Of a stretch of DNA of 64,000 bases, positions 41,602 through 51,038 are shown piece after piece. The DNA is taken from positions 39,427 through 103,426 of the forward strand of contig JANWWK010000033.1 of the NCBI GenBank assembly GCA_025056175.1, given 5' to 3'. The notes beneath the pieces are model-generated. The model had not been told where the DNA came from. It made no database searches and saw only the letters and a program-made list of their open reading frames with translations. Position 1 is the stretch's first letter; each line of letters opens with the position of its first letter. The position numbers were made by a program, and so were the translations under genes. Source of the DNA: Anaerolineales bacterium. GTDB taxonomy: Bacteria > Chloroflexota > Anaerolineae > Anaerolineales > Villigracilaceae.

Positions 41602-44600
41602 ATGCCCACTCCTGACCCTCTTGCGCTCTTCCGCCTGAAGCCGATTCGCGCTGCGCGTGTCTCGGAAATCAGCGAAGCCACTGCCGCTGCGCCGGTGCCG
41701 CCTGAAGAGCGCATCAATTTTCACATTGGCAACCCGCTTCAAGATGAGCGTCTGATTTCGCTCTTTTTTCGGGTAGCGGTGGGAGCCGATTATCGCCGTC
41801 AAGACCTGGCAGATGTAGATGCGCTGTGCGAACATCTCTCGGCGCGGTCTGAAGACCGTCCGAAACTTGAATTTTTGCACCGTCTCATCCAGAAGAGCAG
41901 CCCGTATGCGCCGCGTGGCGGTTATCACCGCAAGAACCCGCATCCGCTGGTGGAAACGTTTGCCCGCTGGCTGGAAAACCAACCCGAACCCTTGCGCTAT
42001 AACCTGAATGACCCTGCTGGCAAGCGAGAAATCATTCTGGCTTCGGGCGGAGTGTTGGAAACCCTGCGAGTCTTGCTGACGGCGCTCTCTGGCTTTTTGC
42101 AGGTGACGCCGGCGCGTATTTTCAGTTACCGCCTTTCTCTTCCCCCTGCGTATCTGCACATTCCGCGCTTGCAGTTCCAGACCCTGCCCGAAGACGAAAC
42201 CGCTGCCCGCACCGCCCTGGAAAGCGCGCTGGAGGCCACGCCGCAACAACCGACTTTTCTGCTGATTGGTGCGCCGCTGAGCGAAGATGCCCGCCGAAAA
42301 TTGCGTCAGTTGAGCATCATCCGCCCGTTGTTCTTCATCGAAGTCAATGATGCGCCCAACCAGCATTCGCTGGCGCGTGAGGCCCGACTGGTTCAGCGCG
42401 TCATCCGTCTGCTCACGCCGGGTATCTTTCATCCACGCCTGGCTTCGCTTTCCACCGTCTTTGTCATCGGCAATGCCGATTTGCTGGCCGTCATGGAAAC
42501 GGTTCATTTTGCGCTGAAAGGCACTCCTTCGGCGTCCGAAATTGAATTTTTGCACTACCTGCTCGAAAACGGGTTTGCCAAAACCAAATCGGCTTCTGCC
42601 ACACTGCTCGAACCTGACTGGCCGGAAGAACTGCAAGCAGAACGAGCGCCGGCTGCGGCGCTGACCGGCCTGGCTGTTCGAGCCGGCAAGCGGTTGGATG
42701 GCCTGTTACAGGCCAGATTCCAGGTCGCGGCGCGCATGGCAGGTTCTCTGGCGTCGCGGGTCGAACATGTCGCCCAAATTCTTCAAACTCATTGGGATTC
42801 AGCCCAAATTGACGAATTTGCCGATACCGATAGCCTGACCCTGCTGGAGGAATTGACCGCCAACGTGGATAACCCGGCCTGGTATGCACGTTTGGAGCGC
42901 AGTTTCCTCTCCGTCTTCACCCGTCACCAGCCGCAATACCGTCCTGAAGCCTGCCTGGTGACGAGTGGTTCCTCCCGCACGGCGCTGGGATTGCTCGGTT
43001 TTCATTGTGGACTGACAGATGTGGTCTTTCCCGATTTGAGTTGGACTTACGAACAGTGCTTTCCAAATGCGTATGCAGTGCCATTGACTGATGACCTGGC
43101 GCTGGATGTGGATGCGATGATTGCGAAACTGGACAGCCTGTGCCGCGCCGACCCCACCTGGCCGGAGCGCGGCGCAATTGCCATTAACAACCCGCACAAT
43201 GCTACCGGGCGCATATTTGCCGAAGCAGACATCCGCCGCCTGATGACCTGGTGTCTGGAGCGCGGGATTTACGTGGTGGACGATTTGGCCTATCAGAACG
43301 TTGCTCCCGTCAACGACCTGCCGCTCATCAAAACTGCCCGGCAGGTGGCGGACGACCTGGTGCAGGAGGGAATCATCACCGCAGAACAGGCTGACCGGGT
43401 GATTAGTGTGCATTCGATGTCCAAGACCGATTGCCTGGCCGGGGCGCGCCTTTCGGTGGTGGAAATTCGTCCGGCAGCGCTGCGTGCGCGCTTTCGTGCT
43501 GTAAACGACCGGATTGCGCCGAATCTGGCTGCCATTTTCATGACCTATCTGTTCTATCGCGGTCCGCGCGAAGCCGCGCGCGCCTATTGGCGGCTGCGAA
43601 ATGCGATTTTCAAGGAGCGCACTGAGGCGCTTGTGACCGCTTCGGATAACTTGCCTGCCGAACGCAATCCGTTTGGATTGAAGATTATCCCGCCAACCGG
43701 CAGCATGTACCCGCTTTTGCAGGTCAGCCGCCTGCCGGGTGGCCTCTCGCTTGATTGGCTGGCCTCAGCCTTGGCGCGGCGTGGGATTGGCCTGCTGCCG
43801 CTGGCGAGTTTTGCTCGCACCGAAGCCGGCTTCGATGCCGGACGCAGCACCTTTCGCCTGACGCTGGGGGGCGTGGATGGTGCCGAAATCATGCGTCACA
43901 AAGCCCGCCGCTTGCTCATTGACCTGAACCGGCTCATCGAGGAAGAAGACGCACGTTATAACCGCAAAGCATTGAAATTTTCCCGCGTACCCAGCCCCTC
44001 TCCCGAAGGGGCAGGGGAGAGGAGCGCGGCCTGGCGCATCCTTGCTGCCCAAATTACCCGTCAGTTTGAGCAACGCACCGCCTGGAAGCCGCTCGATTCG
44101 CTGCCGGGCATCGATTCCGAGCGTTTACGGATGGAGTTCCTTAACAGCTACCTGCCCGAACGCCTGGAACGCTTTGGCCAGCGTTTGAAGGAACGTGCGC
44201 TTATCAGCGATGAACTCGTCCGCAAAGCGGCAGCAGATGGCGATTGGCTAACCGAACGCCTGGAACGGGAGTTCATGAAGGATTCGCTCGCCCGCCGCCA
44301 GGCGGCTTTCCGTCAGCGCACGCATGACCGTACGGTTCATCCCACACAAACCTTTTCGCTTCAGGCCGAACTCGTCATCGAGAAGATGCACCGCGCTCTG
44401 ATTGCCGGACAAATGCCCGTGCCGGGCCTGGTGCAACAGGCGGCGTATGAACTCTTGCGCGAATTCGCCGGTTTGAACATCAGCATCAACTCGGAACTCG
44501 AGGCAGCAGAAATCCTGACCGACTTCGACTCGCTCACAGCCGCCGAAGCCTATACGGAACTGTTTGGGGAAAGCCGCTTGCCGGTGTTTCTCTCGTTTTG

Positions 44601-47202
44601 GAGTGATTGGGATGGCTCGAACCGCCCCTCCGGGCAGGGACACCGCCTGGCTGCTGCTGCCGTGATGGAAAACGTCCGCCGCATGGCCGAAATTCTCACG
44701 CTATTGCGCCGTGCCGACCCGCAAGCGCCCATTGCCCCCGATTTGCTGGCTGAGATAGAACGCCTGCCCGAACACAGCGCCCGCTTTACGCAGCTACTCA
44801 ATGAAATTACGCAGCTGACGCATCAATTGGAGCAACGTTATCGTGGCTTTTTGCCGTATTCGCTCAATGCCACGCCGTTGGAACGGCTGGCTGCCCGCCT
44901 GCGTCTGCGCCGCGACCCGGCGGAAGTGTTGTGGCAGCACAACGACCGTTATGAGAAGAAAATGCTCGAGTTGCGCGCCCGCCGCCGGGTGATGCTGGAG
45001 GATTGGTTTGCGCTCAATAAACGTCTGCGCAAGCAGTTACACGCGCTGATTCCGCGTATCCTGGCCGCCCGCGAATCGCAGCCGCTCTTGCGCGCTGTGG
45101 CAGGCTATCACGATATTCTGCAGCGCATTGTCATCACTCCCCGCATTCATCAGGGCATGATTACCTCGCGCGAGCAGTTTGCCATCGAGACGACCGCCTT
45201 TAACATGCAGGAAATCAACGCGATTGCGGGCAAATACGGCAACCCCGGTCTGACGCTGGCTTTGCAAATCAGCCTTTCGACGCGCCCCGAAGCCTTGATT
45301 GCGCTCGACCGCAAGATGAACACCCAGTTCGAGCGCTTCCGGCGCGAATATCCCGAATCAGACCTGCCACGCATCTGGCTGATTCCGCTCTTCGAGGACA
45401 TCGAAGCCGTTGAGGGCATCCCCGATTACCTGGATAAAATTTGGGATTACGCCGGACAGAGCCGCCATACCGACCAGACCCCCCAGAGCCGCTTTTCAGA
45501 CATCCTGGCCGAAGTGTTCATTGCCGGTTCAGACCTGAGCCAGCAAATCAGCCAGCCGCACAGCGCGTTCCAATATGTCAAGGCCAAATATCGTGTCCAC
45601 ACATGGCTGGCCGAACATGGTCTGGTGGATGCGATTCGCATCAAACTGGGCAGCGGTGAACCCATGCAGCGACAAGGCGGCTATTACGCGCCGGTTTCCG
45701 GTCAGCCGGCTTTCCCTGCCGCCGAACGGCACCGCAAACGCCTGGCAAAACATCTTCCCCCGCCGGCGCTGCGCAGCACAGCCTATGCCGTCACCCCCTT
45801 ACAGGGCGTCTTTTTGGGCGGCGATTTACGCACTCTGCAAAGCAACATTTCCGAACAAATGCGCTTCTTATCGGTGCGCGACCTGGCGAACCTGCTCTAT
45901 CATCTGCGCGAAGCACAACAGGCGCATCGTCAGCATCTCATTCGTGCTGCCGAAACGCTGACGGAGAGCCGCCTTGGCGTGAAAGGACGCGGCGCGCAAG
46001 AAATGGAACGCCTGACGATGGGGCTGACCGAGCCGCTTTACGAAGGCTTTCTGACTGAACTGACCGAACACTTCCGCCAGATTTTGTATGGCCGGCCTGA
46101 AGATGTCTTTGGTTTGCACATCGTTTCTTACTTCATCGGGCGCACCATCCCCCAACTGCGTGACCGGCCCACCTCGCGGCGGCGCGCCGCTGCCGGCCTG
46201 GACCGGGGGCAGCAAATCGTTGCCAGCGTCGCCGAGATGATTCCGCTCTCCAAACAGGGCAGTATGCTGCGCGCCATCTCTCATAATCAGGCACAGACGG
46301 CCATTCTGGGCGTCAACCAGCTCACCACTGGCCTGTTCCGGGCGTTGGAATACTATGCCCAAAAAGCCCTGCCCGAAGCCGAGCGCGAAGGGCTGATTGC
46401 CGAACGCATCCTGCCGCGCTTACCGGTTTATGACATCCTGCATACCCTGCGCCTGTATCAGGATTGGCGCGGTGAAATCCTGCGCCGTATTGAGACGGCC
46501 TTCCCGGCCGGACACCCCACCTTTGTGGCCCTGCGTGAAGACCATGATGCCATGCTGCGCTACCTGCCGCTCTTCCAGCAGGAACTGCTGCGGCGACACG
46601 GCCTGAACGTGAGCGATTTCTTCCAAAACGGCGTGTTCATCCCCGACCTGCTGCCCGCCCTTCGCCCCGACCTGGCAGTTTTGTTGCAGGCTGACCTGTT
46701 CAACACCGACCTGGAGCGGATGCTGGCCGGTGGCAACGGCAAACTCGACTCCACCTGGCTGGCCGAAACCCGCCGTTTGCTCTCTCTGCCCGAACAGGTA
46801 CGTGCCTGGCGCGCCGCCATTTGGGACCTGATGGGTGATTCGATTTACCAGCGCGTGCAGAGTTTTACCGAACTGGCTGCCGCTTTGCATGCCTTCTCCT
46901 CCAGCCGTGCTTCAGCTTCTGTTCGCCCGGCATCAGGCGGTGGACGGCTGCCCTCCGCGCTCTCCGCGTTCTTGCGCTCGGCGCGGGTAGATGACGAAAT
47001 GCGCCAGTTCCTGGTGGGTGCCATGGAACAATTGAGCCAGATTACCGAGAGCAGCATCGAAGTGCCGGTGAGCATCATCCGCGCCATCAAAGACGTGGAG
47101 CGCATCGCCCAAATCGAAGAAGCGGCTTTGCCGCCCCACAAGCAGGCCGTCCTGCGTTTTTGCGTGTTACAGATTTCGAGATTAGCCGGCGAGAACGGAT
47201 AA
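41602..47202 (+). CDS. Giant aminotransferase/PEP carboxylase-like fusion protein
   Basis: An 1866-residue soluble fusion. Residues about 30-370 resemble a degenerate class I/II aminotransferase (FHIGNPLQ, ILASGGVLETL) without a PLP lysine. Residues 440-790 form a second, intact-looking one: VTSGSSRTALG, INNPHNATGRIF, VVDDLAY and the PLP Lys608 in HSMSKTDCLAGARL. Residues 830-1860 resemble PEP carboxylase: SFWSDWDGSNRP near 1000, IPLFEDIEAVEG at 1261 and GSGEPMQRQGGYY at 1350-1362 mirror the PEPC blocks GGDRDGNP, VPLFET and GRGGTVGRGG. The glycine-loop Arg residues are only partly kept. An aspartate-forming PEP-to-oxaloacetate channel is a hypothesis; activity is unproven. A palindromic repeat encodes the linker near residue 800. 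Confidence 0.75.
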   Translation: MPTPDPLALFRLKPIRAARVSEISEATAAAPVPPEERINFHIGNPLQDERLISLFFRVAVGADYRRQDLADVDALCEHLSARSEDRPKLEFLHRLIQKSSPYAPRGGYHRKNPHPLVETFARWLENQPEPLRYNLNDPAGKREIILASGGVLETLRVLLTALSGFLQVTPARIFSYRLSLPPAYLHIPRLQFQTLPEDETAARTALESALEATPQQPTFLLIGAPLSEDARRKLRQLSIIRPLFFIEVNDAPNQHSLAREARLVQRVIRLLTPGIFHPRLASLSTVFVIGNADLLAVMETVHFALKGTPSASEIEFLHYLLENGFAKTKSASATLLEPDWPEELQAERAPAAALTGLAVRAGKRLDGLLQARFQVAARMAGSLASRVEHVAQILQTHWDSAQIDEFADTDSLTLLEELTANVDNPAWYARLERSFLSVFTRHQPQYRPEACLVTSGSSRTALGLLGFHCGLTDVVFPDLSWTYEQCFPNAYAVPLTDDLALDVDAMIAKLDSLCRADPTWPERGAIAINNPHNATGRIFAEADIRRLMTWCLERGIYVVDDLAYQNVAPVNDLPLIKTARQVADDLVQEGIITAEQADRVISVHSMSKTDCLAGARLSVVEIRPAALRARFRAVNDRIAPNLAAIFMTYLFYRGPREAARAYWRLRNAIFKERTEALVTASDNLPAERNPFGLKIIPPTGSMYPLLQVSRLPGGLSLDWLASALARRGIGLLPLASFARTEAGFDAGRSTFRLTLGGVDGAEIMRHKARRLLIDLNRLIEEEDARYNRKALKFSRVPSPSPEGAGERSAAWRILAAQITRQFEQRTAWKPLDSLPGIDSERLRMEFLNSYLPERLERFGQRLKERALISDELVRKAAADGDWLTERLEREFMKDSLARRQAAFRQRTHDRTVHPTQTFSLQAELVIEKMHRALIAGQMPVPGLVQQAAYELLREFAGLNISINSELEAAEILTDFDSLTAAEAYTELFGESRLPVFLSFWSDWDGSNRPSGQGHRLAAAAVMENVRRMAEILTLLRRADPQAPIAPDLLAEIERLPEHSARFTQLLNEITQLTHQLEQRYRGFLPYSLNATPLERLAARLRLRRDPAEVLWQHNDRYEKKMLELRARRRVMLEDWFALNKRLRKQLHALIPRILAARESQPLLRAVAGYHDILQRIVITPRIHQGMITSREQFAIETTAFNMQEINAIAGKYGNPGLTLALQISLSTRPEALIALDRKMNTQFERFRREYPESDLPRIWLIPLFEDIEAVEGIPDYLDKIWDYAGQSRHTDQTPQSRFSDILAEVFIAGSDLSQQISQPHSAFQYVKAKYRVHTWLAEHGLVDAIRIKLGSGEPMQRQGGYYAPVSGQPAFPAAERHRKRLAKHLPPPALRSTAYAVTPLQGVFLGGDLRTLQSNISEQMRFLSVRDLANLLYHLREAQQAHRQHLIRAAETLTESRLGVKGRGAQEMERLTMGLTEPLYEGFLTELTEHFRQILYGRPEDVFGLHIVSYFIGRTIPQLRDRPTSRRRAAAGLDRGQQIVASVAEMIPLSKQGSMLRAISHNQAQTAILGVNQLTTGLFRALEYYAQKALPEAEREGLIAERILPRLPVYDILHTLRLYQDWRGEILRRIETAFPAGHPTFVALREDHDAMLRYLPLFQQELLRRHGLNVSDFFQNGVFIPDLLPALRPDLAVLLQADLFNTDLERMLAGGNGKLDSTWLAETRRLLSLPEQVRAWRAAIWDLMGDSIYQRVQSFTELAAALHAFSSSRASASVRPASGGGRLPSALSAFLRSARVDDEMRQFLVGAMEQLSQITESSIEVPVSIIRAIKDVERIAQIEEAALPPHKQAVLRFCVLQISRLAGENG
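43994..44022 (+). repeat. Palindromic repeat inside the fusion gene
   Basis: CCTCTCCC and GGGAGAGG flank GAAGGGGCAGG-like sequence, the same family as 48894-48937. In frame it encodes PSPSPEGAGERS and lies in the linker between the aminotransferase and PEPC-like modules. Confidence 0.7.
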
Positions 47203-47265
47203 ATCCCTCTGCAATCTCTGCAGCACACATCCAGCTCGACCTGTGTTCTTTCTGGAGAACCACCC

Positions 47266-48885
47266 ATGCCCACTCCCACGTACGACGCCATCGTCATTGG
47301 CGGCGGCCACAATGGATTAATCAACGCCGCCTACCTGGCCCGCGCCGGGAAACGAGTCCTGGTGCTGGAGCGCCGCCCCATCCTCGGCGGGGCTGCCGTC
47401 ACCGAAGAAATCTTCCCTGGCTACCGCTTCACCGAATTCTCCTACGTCGTCAGCCTGCTGCGCCCCGAAATCATCCGCGAGCTGGAACTGCCCCGCCATG
47501 GCCTGAAAATCCTGCCCCTGCCCAGCACCTACACCCCCCTGCCGAATGGCGACTACCTGGCCGCCTGGGCCGACCACGACGATACCCGCCGCGAACTCTA
47601 CCGCCACTCTCCGCGCGATGCCGACGCCTACGACGACTACGCCCGCCTGATGGTACGCATGGCGATGGCCGTCAAGCCCCTGCTGGCGCTCGTCCCACCA
47701 GACCCGGCCTCCCTCTCCCCCCGCGACCTGCTCGGCCTGTGGAAAACCGCCCGCTACGCCGCCTCCCTGAGCGAAAAAGACCTCTACGCCCTCGCCAAAC
47801 TGATTACCCAATCCTCCGCCGACCTGCTTGATGACTGGTTCGAAACCGACGCCCTCAAAGGCACGAAATCTGCCAGCGGCATCATTGGCACCTTCCTCGG
47901 CCCGCGCTCGCCCGGCACCGCCTACGTCTTGCTCCATCACTACATGGGCGAAATTGACGGCGCCTTCCGCGCCTGGGGCTTTGCCAAAGACGGTTCCGGC
48001 GGCGTGACGGCCTCCATCACCCACGCCGCCCGCGCCCTGGGCGTCGAAATCCGCACCGATTCCCCCGTCAAACAGGTCATCGTCAAAAACGGACGCGCCG
48101 CCGGCGTGGCCCTCGAAAACGGCGATGAATTCCACGCCCGCGTGGTCGTCTCCGCCGCCGACCCCAAACGCACCTTCCTGCAATTCGTCGAACCCAAATA
48201 CTTCCCCGAAGACTTCCTGACCCAAATCCGCAACTTCCGCGTGCGCGGCTCCTCCGGCAAACTCAACCTGGCGCTCAGCGAACTGCCAAATTTCTCCCCC
48301 CGCTCCCCCAGCGCCGCCCGCTTCCTGGCCTCCATCACCCCCGACCCGCTCACCCTCTATCGCGGCGCCGTCTCCATCAGCCCCAGCATCGAATACATCG
48401 AACGCGCCTACGACGACGCCAAATACGGCCAGCCCTCCCGCCGCCCCTACATCGACATCATCATCCCCTCCATGATAGACCCCGACATGGCCCCGCCCGG
48501 CCATCACGTCATGTCGTGCTTCGTCCAATACGTCCCCTACGACGTAGAAGGCGGCTGGAGCGACGAGCGCAAAGCCCAATTCGCCGAAAACGTCATCAGC
48601 ACCCTCGAAGAATACGCCCCCAACCTCCGCCGCGCCATCGTCGGCATGCAGGTCATCACCCCTGCCGACATCGAACGCATCGCCGGCATCACCGGCGGCA
48701 ACATCTTTCACGGCGAGCTGCTCCTGCACCAACTCTTCTTCCTGCGCCCCGCCCCCCAATGGGCCGACTTCCGCACCCCCCTGCCCGGCTACTACCTGGC
48801 CGCCAGCGGCGCGCACCCCGGCGGTGGCGTGATGGGCGCAGCGGGCAAACTGGCCGCGCAAGAAATTCTCAAAGATTGGAAATAA
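47266..48885 (+). CDS. PYROXD2-like FAD-dependent oxidoreductase, copy 1
   Basis: A 539-residue flavoprotein of the phytoene desaturase/PYROXD2 group. The FAD-binding GGGHNG is in DAIVIGGGHNGLINAAYLARAGKRVLVLERR at residues 8-38, followed by PILGGAAVTEE. The late AASGAHPGGGVMGAAGKLAAQEIL holds the second FAD contact. The amine or carotenoid substrate is unknown. Third codon positions are almost all C or G, far more than in neighbouring genes, which also opens a long shadow frame on the opposite strand. It is followed by a second homologue; the pair probably arose by duplication. Confidence 0.88.
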   Translation: MPTPTYDAIVIGGGHNGLINAAYLARAGKRVLVLERRPILGGAAVTEEIFPGYRFTEFSYVVSLLRPEIIRELELPRHGLKILPLPSTYTPLPNGDYLAAWADHDDTRRELYRHSPRDADAYDDYARLMVRMAMAVKPLLALVPPDPASLSPRDLLGLWKTARYAASLSEKDLYALAKLITQSSADLLDDWFETDALKGTKSASGIIGTFLGPRSPGTAYVLLHHYMGEIDGAFRAWGFAKDGSGGVTASITHAARALGVEIRTDSPVKQVIVKNGRAAGVALENGDEFHARVVVSAADPKRTFLQFVEPKYFPEDFLTQIRNFRVRGSSGKLNLALSELPNFSPRSPSAARFLASITPDPLTLYRGAVSISPSIEYIERAYDDAKYGQPSRRPYIDIIIPSMIDPDMAPPGHHVMSCFVQYVPYDVEGGWSDERKAQFAENVISTLEEYAPNLRRAIVGMQVITPADIERIAGITGGNIFHGELLLHQLFFLRPAPQWADFRTPLPGYYLAASGAHPGGGVMGAAGKLAAQEILKDWK

Positions 48886-48893
48886 TCTTTGCT

Positions 48894-48937
48894 CTTGCCC
48901 CCTCTCCCGCCGGGAGAGGGGCAGGGGTGAGGGCAAG
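48894..48937 (+). repeat. Palindromic REP-like element between two oxidoreductase genes
   Basis: An outer stem CTTGCCC/GGGCAAG encloses an inner stem CCCCTCTCC/GGAGAGGGG with a short loop. It lies between copies 1 and 2 of the PYROXD2-like genes, seven bases before the second start. The sequence is of a common dispersed bacterial repeat type and can also act as an RNA hairpin. Confidence 0.75.
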
Positions 48938-48944
48938 GTAAACT

Positions 48945-50483
48945 ATGAACCACTACGACGTTCTCATCATCGGCGCCGGACACAACGGCCTCACCGCCGC
49001 CGCCTATCTTTCCAAAGCCGGAAAACGCGTCCTGGTCCTCGAAAAACGTCCGGTCATCGGCGGGTTTTGTGTTGGGGAAAACGACACCCCGGCCCTGGCT
49101 CCGTTTCCGCGCGGGATACTCCGCCCGGACATCATCCGTCATCTCAGCCTGGAACGCTTCGGACTGAATCCGGCTCCCGTCTCGACGGATTTAATCTCCC
49201 TCCTGCCGGGTGGCCGTCAACTCGTCCTTTCGGCAGATACCGCCAAAACGGTGGATTCCATCTCCCAATTCTCCAAAACCGATGCCGCCCGCTGGCCTGC
49301 CTTCGTCCGCTTCATCGAGAGAGCCGCCGCCTTCCTCGAAGCCGCCTACGCCACGCCCATCCCCCGCCTGCCCAAATTCTCCCTGGCTGAAGGCATCCCG
49401 TTAGCCCAACTTGCCCTCAAACTGCGCGCCCTCGGCCCCAAAGACATGCACAACGTCATCCGCCTGCTGCCGATGACGGTCAAAGAACTTCTCGATGAAT
49501 GGTTCGAGAGCGAAGAACTGAAAGCAGCGATTGCCACGCTGGGCATCCACAACGCCAACCTGGGAGTCATGTCGGCGGGCAGCGCCTACAACCTGCTGCA
49601 CCAATACCTGATTCGCGGCGGCTCGTCCCCGGAGCGCAACGGACGGGGCTGGGGCCAGCCCGTCCAGCATACCCACCAGGTCATCGCCGCCCTCGAACAA
49701 GCCGCCAGAGCCTATGGCGCGGAAATCCGCCTGAACGCCGAAGTCGCGCGCATCATGGTCGAAAACGACCGGGTCACCGGCGTCCGCTTGCACTCTGGCG
49801 AACATCTCGCCGCTTCGACCGTCCTCTCCTCCGTTGACCCCAAAACCACCTTCCTGCGCCTCGTCACTCCCGAACCGCTCGACCCGGAATTTGTCTGGCA
49901 GGCGCAGCGCATCAAAATGCGCGGTGTGACGGCCAAACTGCAACTGACCCTTGCTTCATCCGTTCATCCGCTTGAAGCCATCCGTGCATCCGCTTCCTCA
50001 TCCGTTTTCATCATCGCCCCCTCTCTGACCTACCTCGAACGCGCCTATGATGCCGCCAAATACGGCCAAATCTCCGAAAAGCCGTATCTTGAAATGACCC
50101 CGACGGGAAATCTGCTCTCCATCCACTTCCAATTTGCCCCGTATTTCCTGAAACCCTCTGCCTGGAATGAAGAAACACGCAGAATACTGGCGCAAACCAC
50201 CTGGAACACGCTCAACGAATACGCGCCCCATCTGCAATCTGAAATTACAAATCTAAAATCCCTCACCCCCCTCGACCTGGAAACCACCTTCGCCCTCACC
50301 GAAGGCGACCCACACCACGGCCAGATTCTTCTCGACCAGTTCTTCTTCATGCGTCCCCTCCCCGGCTACGCGGACTACAAAACCCCTATCGAAGGCCTGT
50401 ACCTGTGCGGCAGCGGCACGCATGGCGGCGGCGGAGTGAGCGGCATTCCAGGACGCAACGCCGCCAAATCTGTCCTGGCTTGA
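48945..50483 (+). CDS. PYROXD2-like FAD-dependent oxidoreductase, copy 2
   Basis: A 512-residue homologue of the protein encoded just upstream. The FAD motif GAGHNG is in VLIIGAGHNGLTAAAYLSKAGKRVLVLEKR; the late segment LCGSGTHGGGGVSGIPGRNAA completes the site. Between residues 340 and 350 the coding sequence contains five CATCCG direct repeats, giving an unusual ASSVHPLEAIRASASSS. Third-position G+C is lower than in copy 1, so the two have followed different histories or codon pressures. Substrate unknown. A hairpin follows the stop. Confidence 0.88.
   Translation: MNHYDVLIIGAGHNGLTAAAYLSKAGKRVLVLEKRPVIGGFCVGENDTPALAPFPRGILRPDIIRHLSLERFGLNPAPVSTDLISLLPGGRQLVLSADTAKTVDSISQFSKTDAARWPAFVRFIERAAAFLEAAYATPIPRLPKFSLAEGIPLAQLALKLRALGPKDMHNVIRLLPMTVKELLDEWFESEELKAAIATLGIHNANLGVMSAGSAYNLLHQYLIRGGSSPERNGRGWGQPVQHTHQVIAALEQAARAYGAEIRLNAEVARIMVENDRVTGVRLHSGEHLAASTVLSSVDPKTTFLRLVTPEPLDPEFVWQAQRIKMRGVTAKLQLTLASSVHPLEAIRASASSSVFIIAPSLTYLERAYDAAKYGQISEKPYLEMTPTGNLLSIHFQFAPYFLKPSAWNEETRRILAQTTWNTLNEYAPHLQSEITNLKSLTPLDLETTFALTEGDPHHGQILLDQFFFMRPLPGYADYKTPIEGLYLCGSGTHGGGGVSGIPGRNAAKSVLA
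49957..50004 (+). repeat. Five CATCCG direct repeats inside oxidoreductase copy 2
   Basis: CATCCG occurs at 49957, 49965, 49979, 49987 and 49999 within 48 bases, all inside the coding region and in irregular frames. It looks like a short repeat expansion and gives a Ser/Ala-rich insertion in the protein. Confidence 0.75.
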
Positions 50484-50536
50484 GTCAGGTGGTTTGCACG
50501 TATTTCTCCGAGAGACAGGAATTATCTGGCCGCCCT

Positions 50537-50553
50537 GCCCCGCTGCGCGGGGC
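50537..50553 (+). terminator. Hairpin after the oxidoreductase pair
   Basis: GCCCCGC/GCGGGGC with a TGC loop, followed by TTCCCCTG; a possible terminator 53 bases past the stop. Confidence 0.4.
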
Positions 50554-50593
50554 TTCCCCTGCCCTCCCTTTCGGGGCGTGCCGGAAGAGGGAA

Positions 50594-50625
50594 GAAAATT
50601 GCCAGGACTTTTGCCGTTCCTGGCA
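50594..50625 (-). terminator. Terminator of the 68-residue protein gene
   Basis: On the minus strand TGCCAGGA/TCCTGGCA closes a 10-base loop and is followed by ATTTTCTTCC, 25 bases after the stop. Confidence 0.7.
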
Positions 50626-50650
50626 GTGAAATCGCCAAATTTCGGTCGTT

Positions 50651-50857
50651 TCAGGCCGCCATCGGCACCCGTTCACGCCGTAGCAGCTCTTCCACATCCC
50701 TCGAGCGTGGGACGAAGGTCTGGCGGATAAAGTGTCCGCTGGGGTCAGCCAGAGTCAGGATGTAGCCGCCGCTCTCGTTGTTGACACCATGCGCCAGCAC
50801 GGTGGCGGCTTCGGTGATGAACCACCCATCATTCAGATACGTTTGAATCGCTTGCAT
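50651..50857 (-). CDS. Hypothetical 68-residue protein
   Basis: A short soluble protein that I do not recognise. It opens MQAIQTYLNDGWFITEAATVLAHG, continues SGGYILTLADPSGHFIRQTF and ends in a charged helix (SRDVEELLRRERVPMAA). The ATG at 50857 is preceded by an excellent AAAGGAGG site, and a terminator hairpin follows the stop, so it is probably expressed. It lies opposite the acylase gene's promoter region and is divergent from it. Small proteins of this size and start are common in Chloroflexota but lack a known role. Confidence 0.65.
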   Translation of the reverse strand: MQAIQTYLNDGWFITEAATVLAHGVNNESGGYILTLADPSGHFIRQTFVPRSRDVEELLRRERVPMAA

Positions 50858-50933
50858 ATTTCCTCCTTTCTTGCAAAACTTTGGGGATTGTATCAGCAAA
50901 AGATAAACAACAAACCAACAAAACGTAAACGAT

Positions 50934-50962
50934 TTGTAAATCCCCACCAGTCGGACTATAAT
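50934..50962 (+). promoter_or_regulatory. Promoter of the penicillin acylase gene
   Basis: TTGTAA (50934-50939) and a perfect TATAAT (50957-50962), 17 bases apart, about 75 bases before the ATG at 51039. Confidence 0.65.
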
Positions 50963-51038
50963 TCTCCCCAATCCGCGCAGCGCGTTCAGCCCGTTGCAGG
51001 AGAATTTCACGCCAAACAAAAATCAACGGAGGAGGAGC

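Noticed and set aside
47317..48936. A 539-codon open frame on the minus strand opposite PYROXD2-like copy 1
   Set aside because: It reads as Gly, Val and Asp-rich low-complexity sequence without any domain, and arises from the extreme third-position G+C of the real gene on the plus strand.
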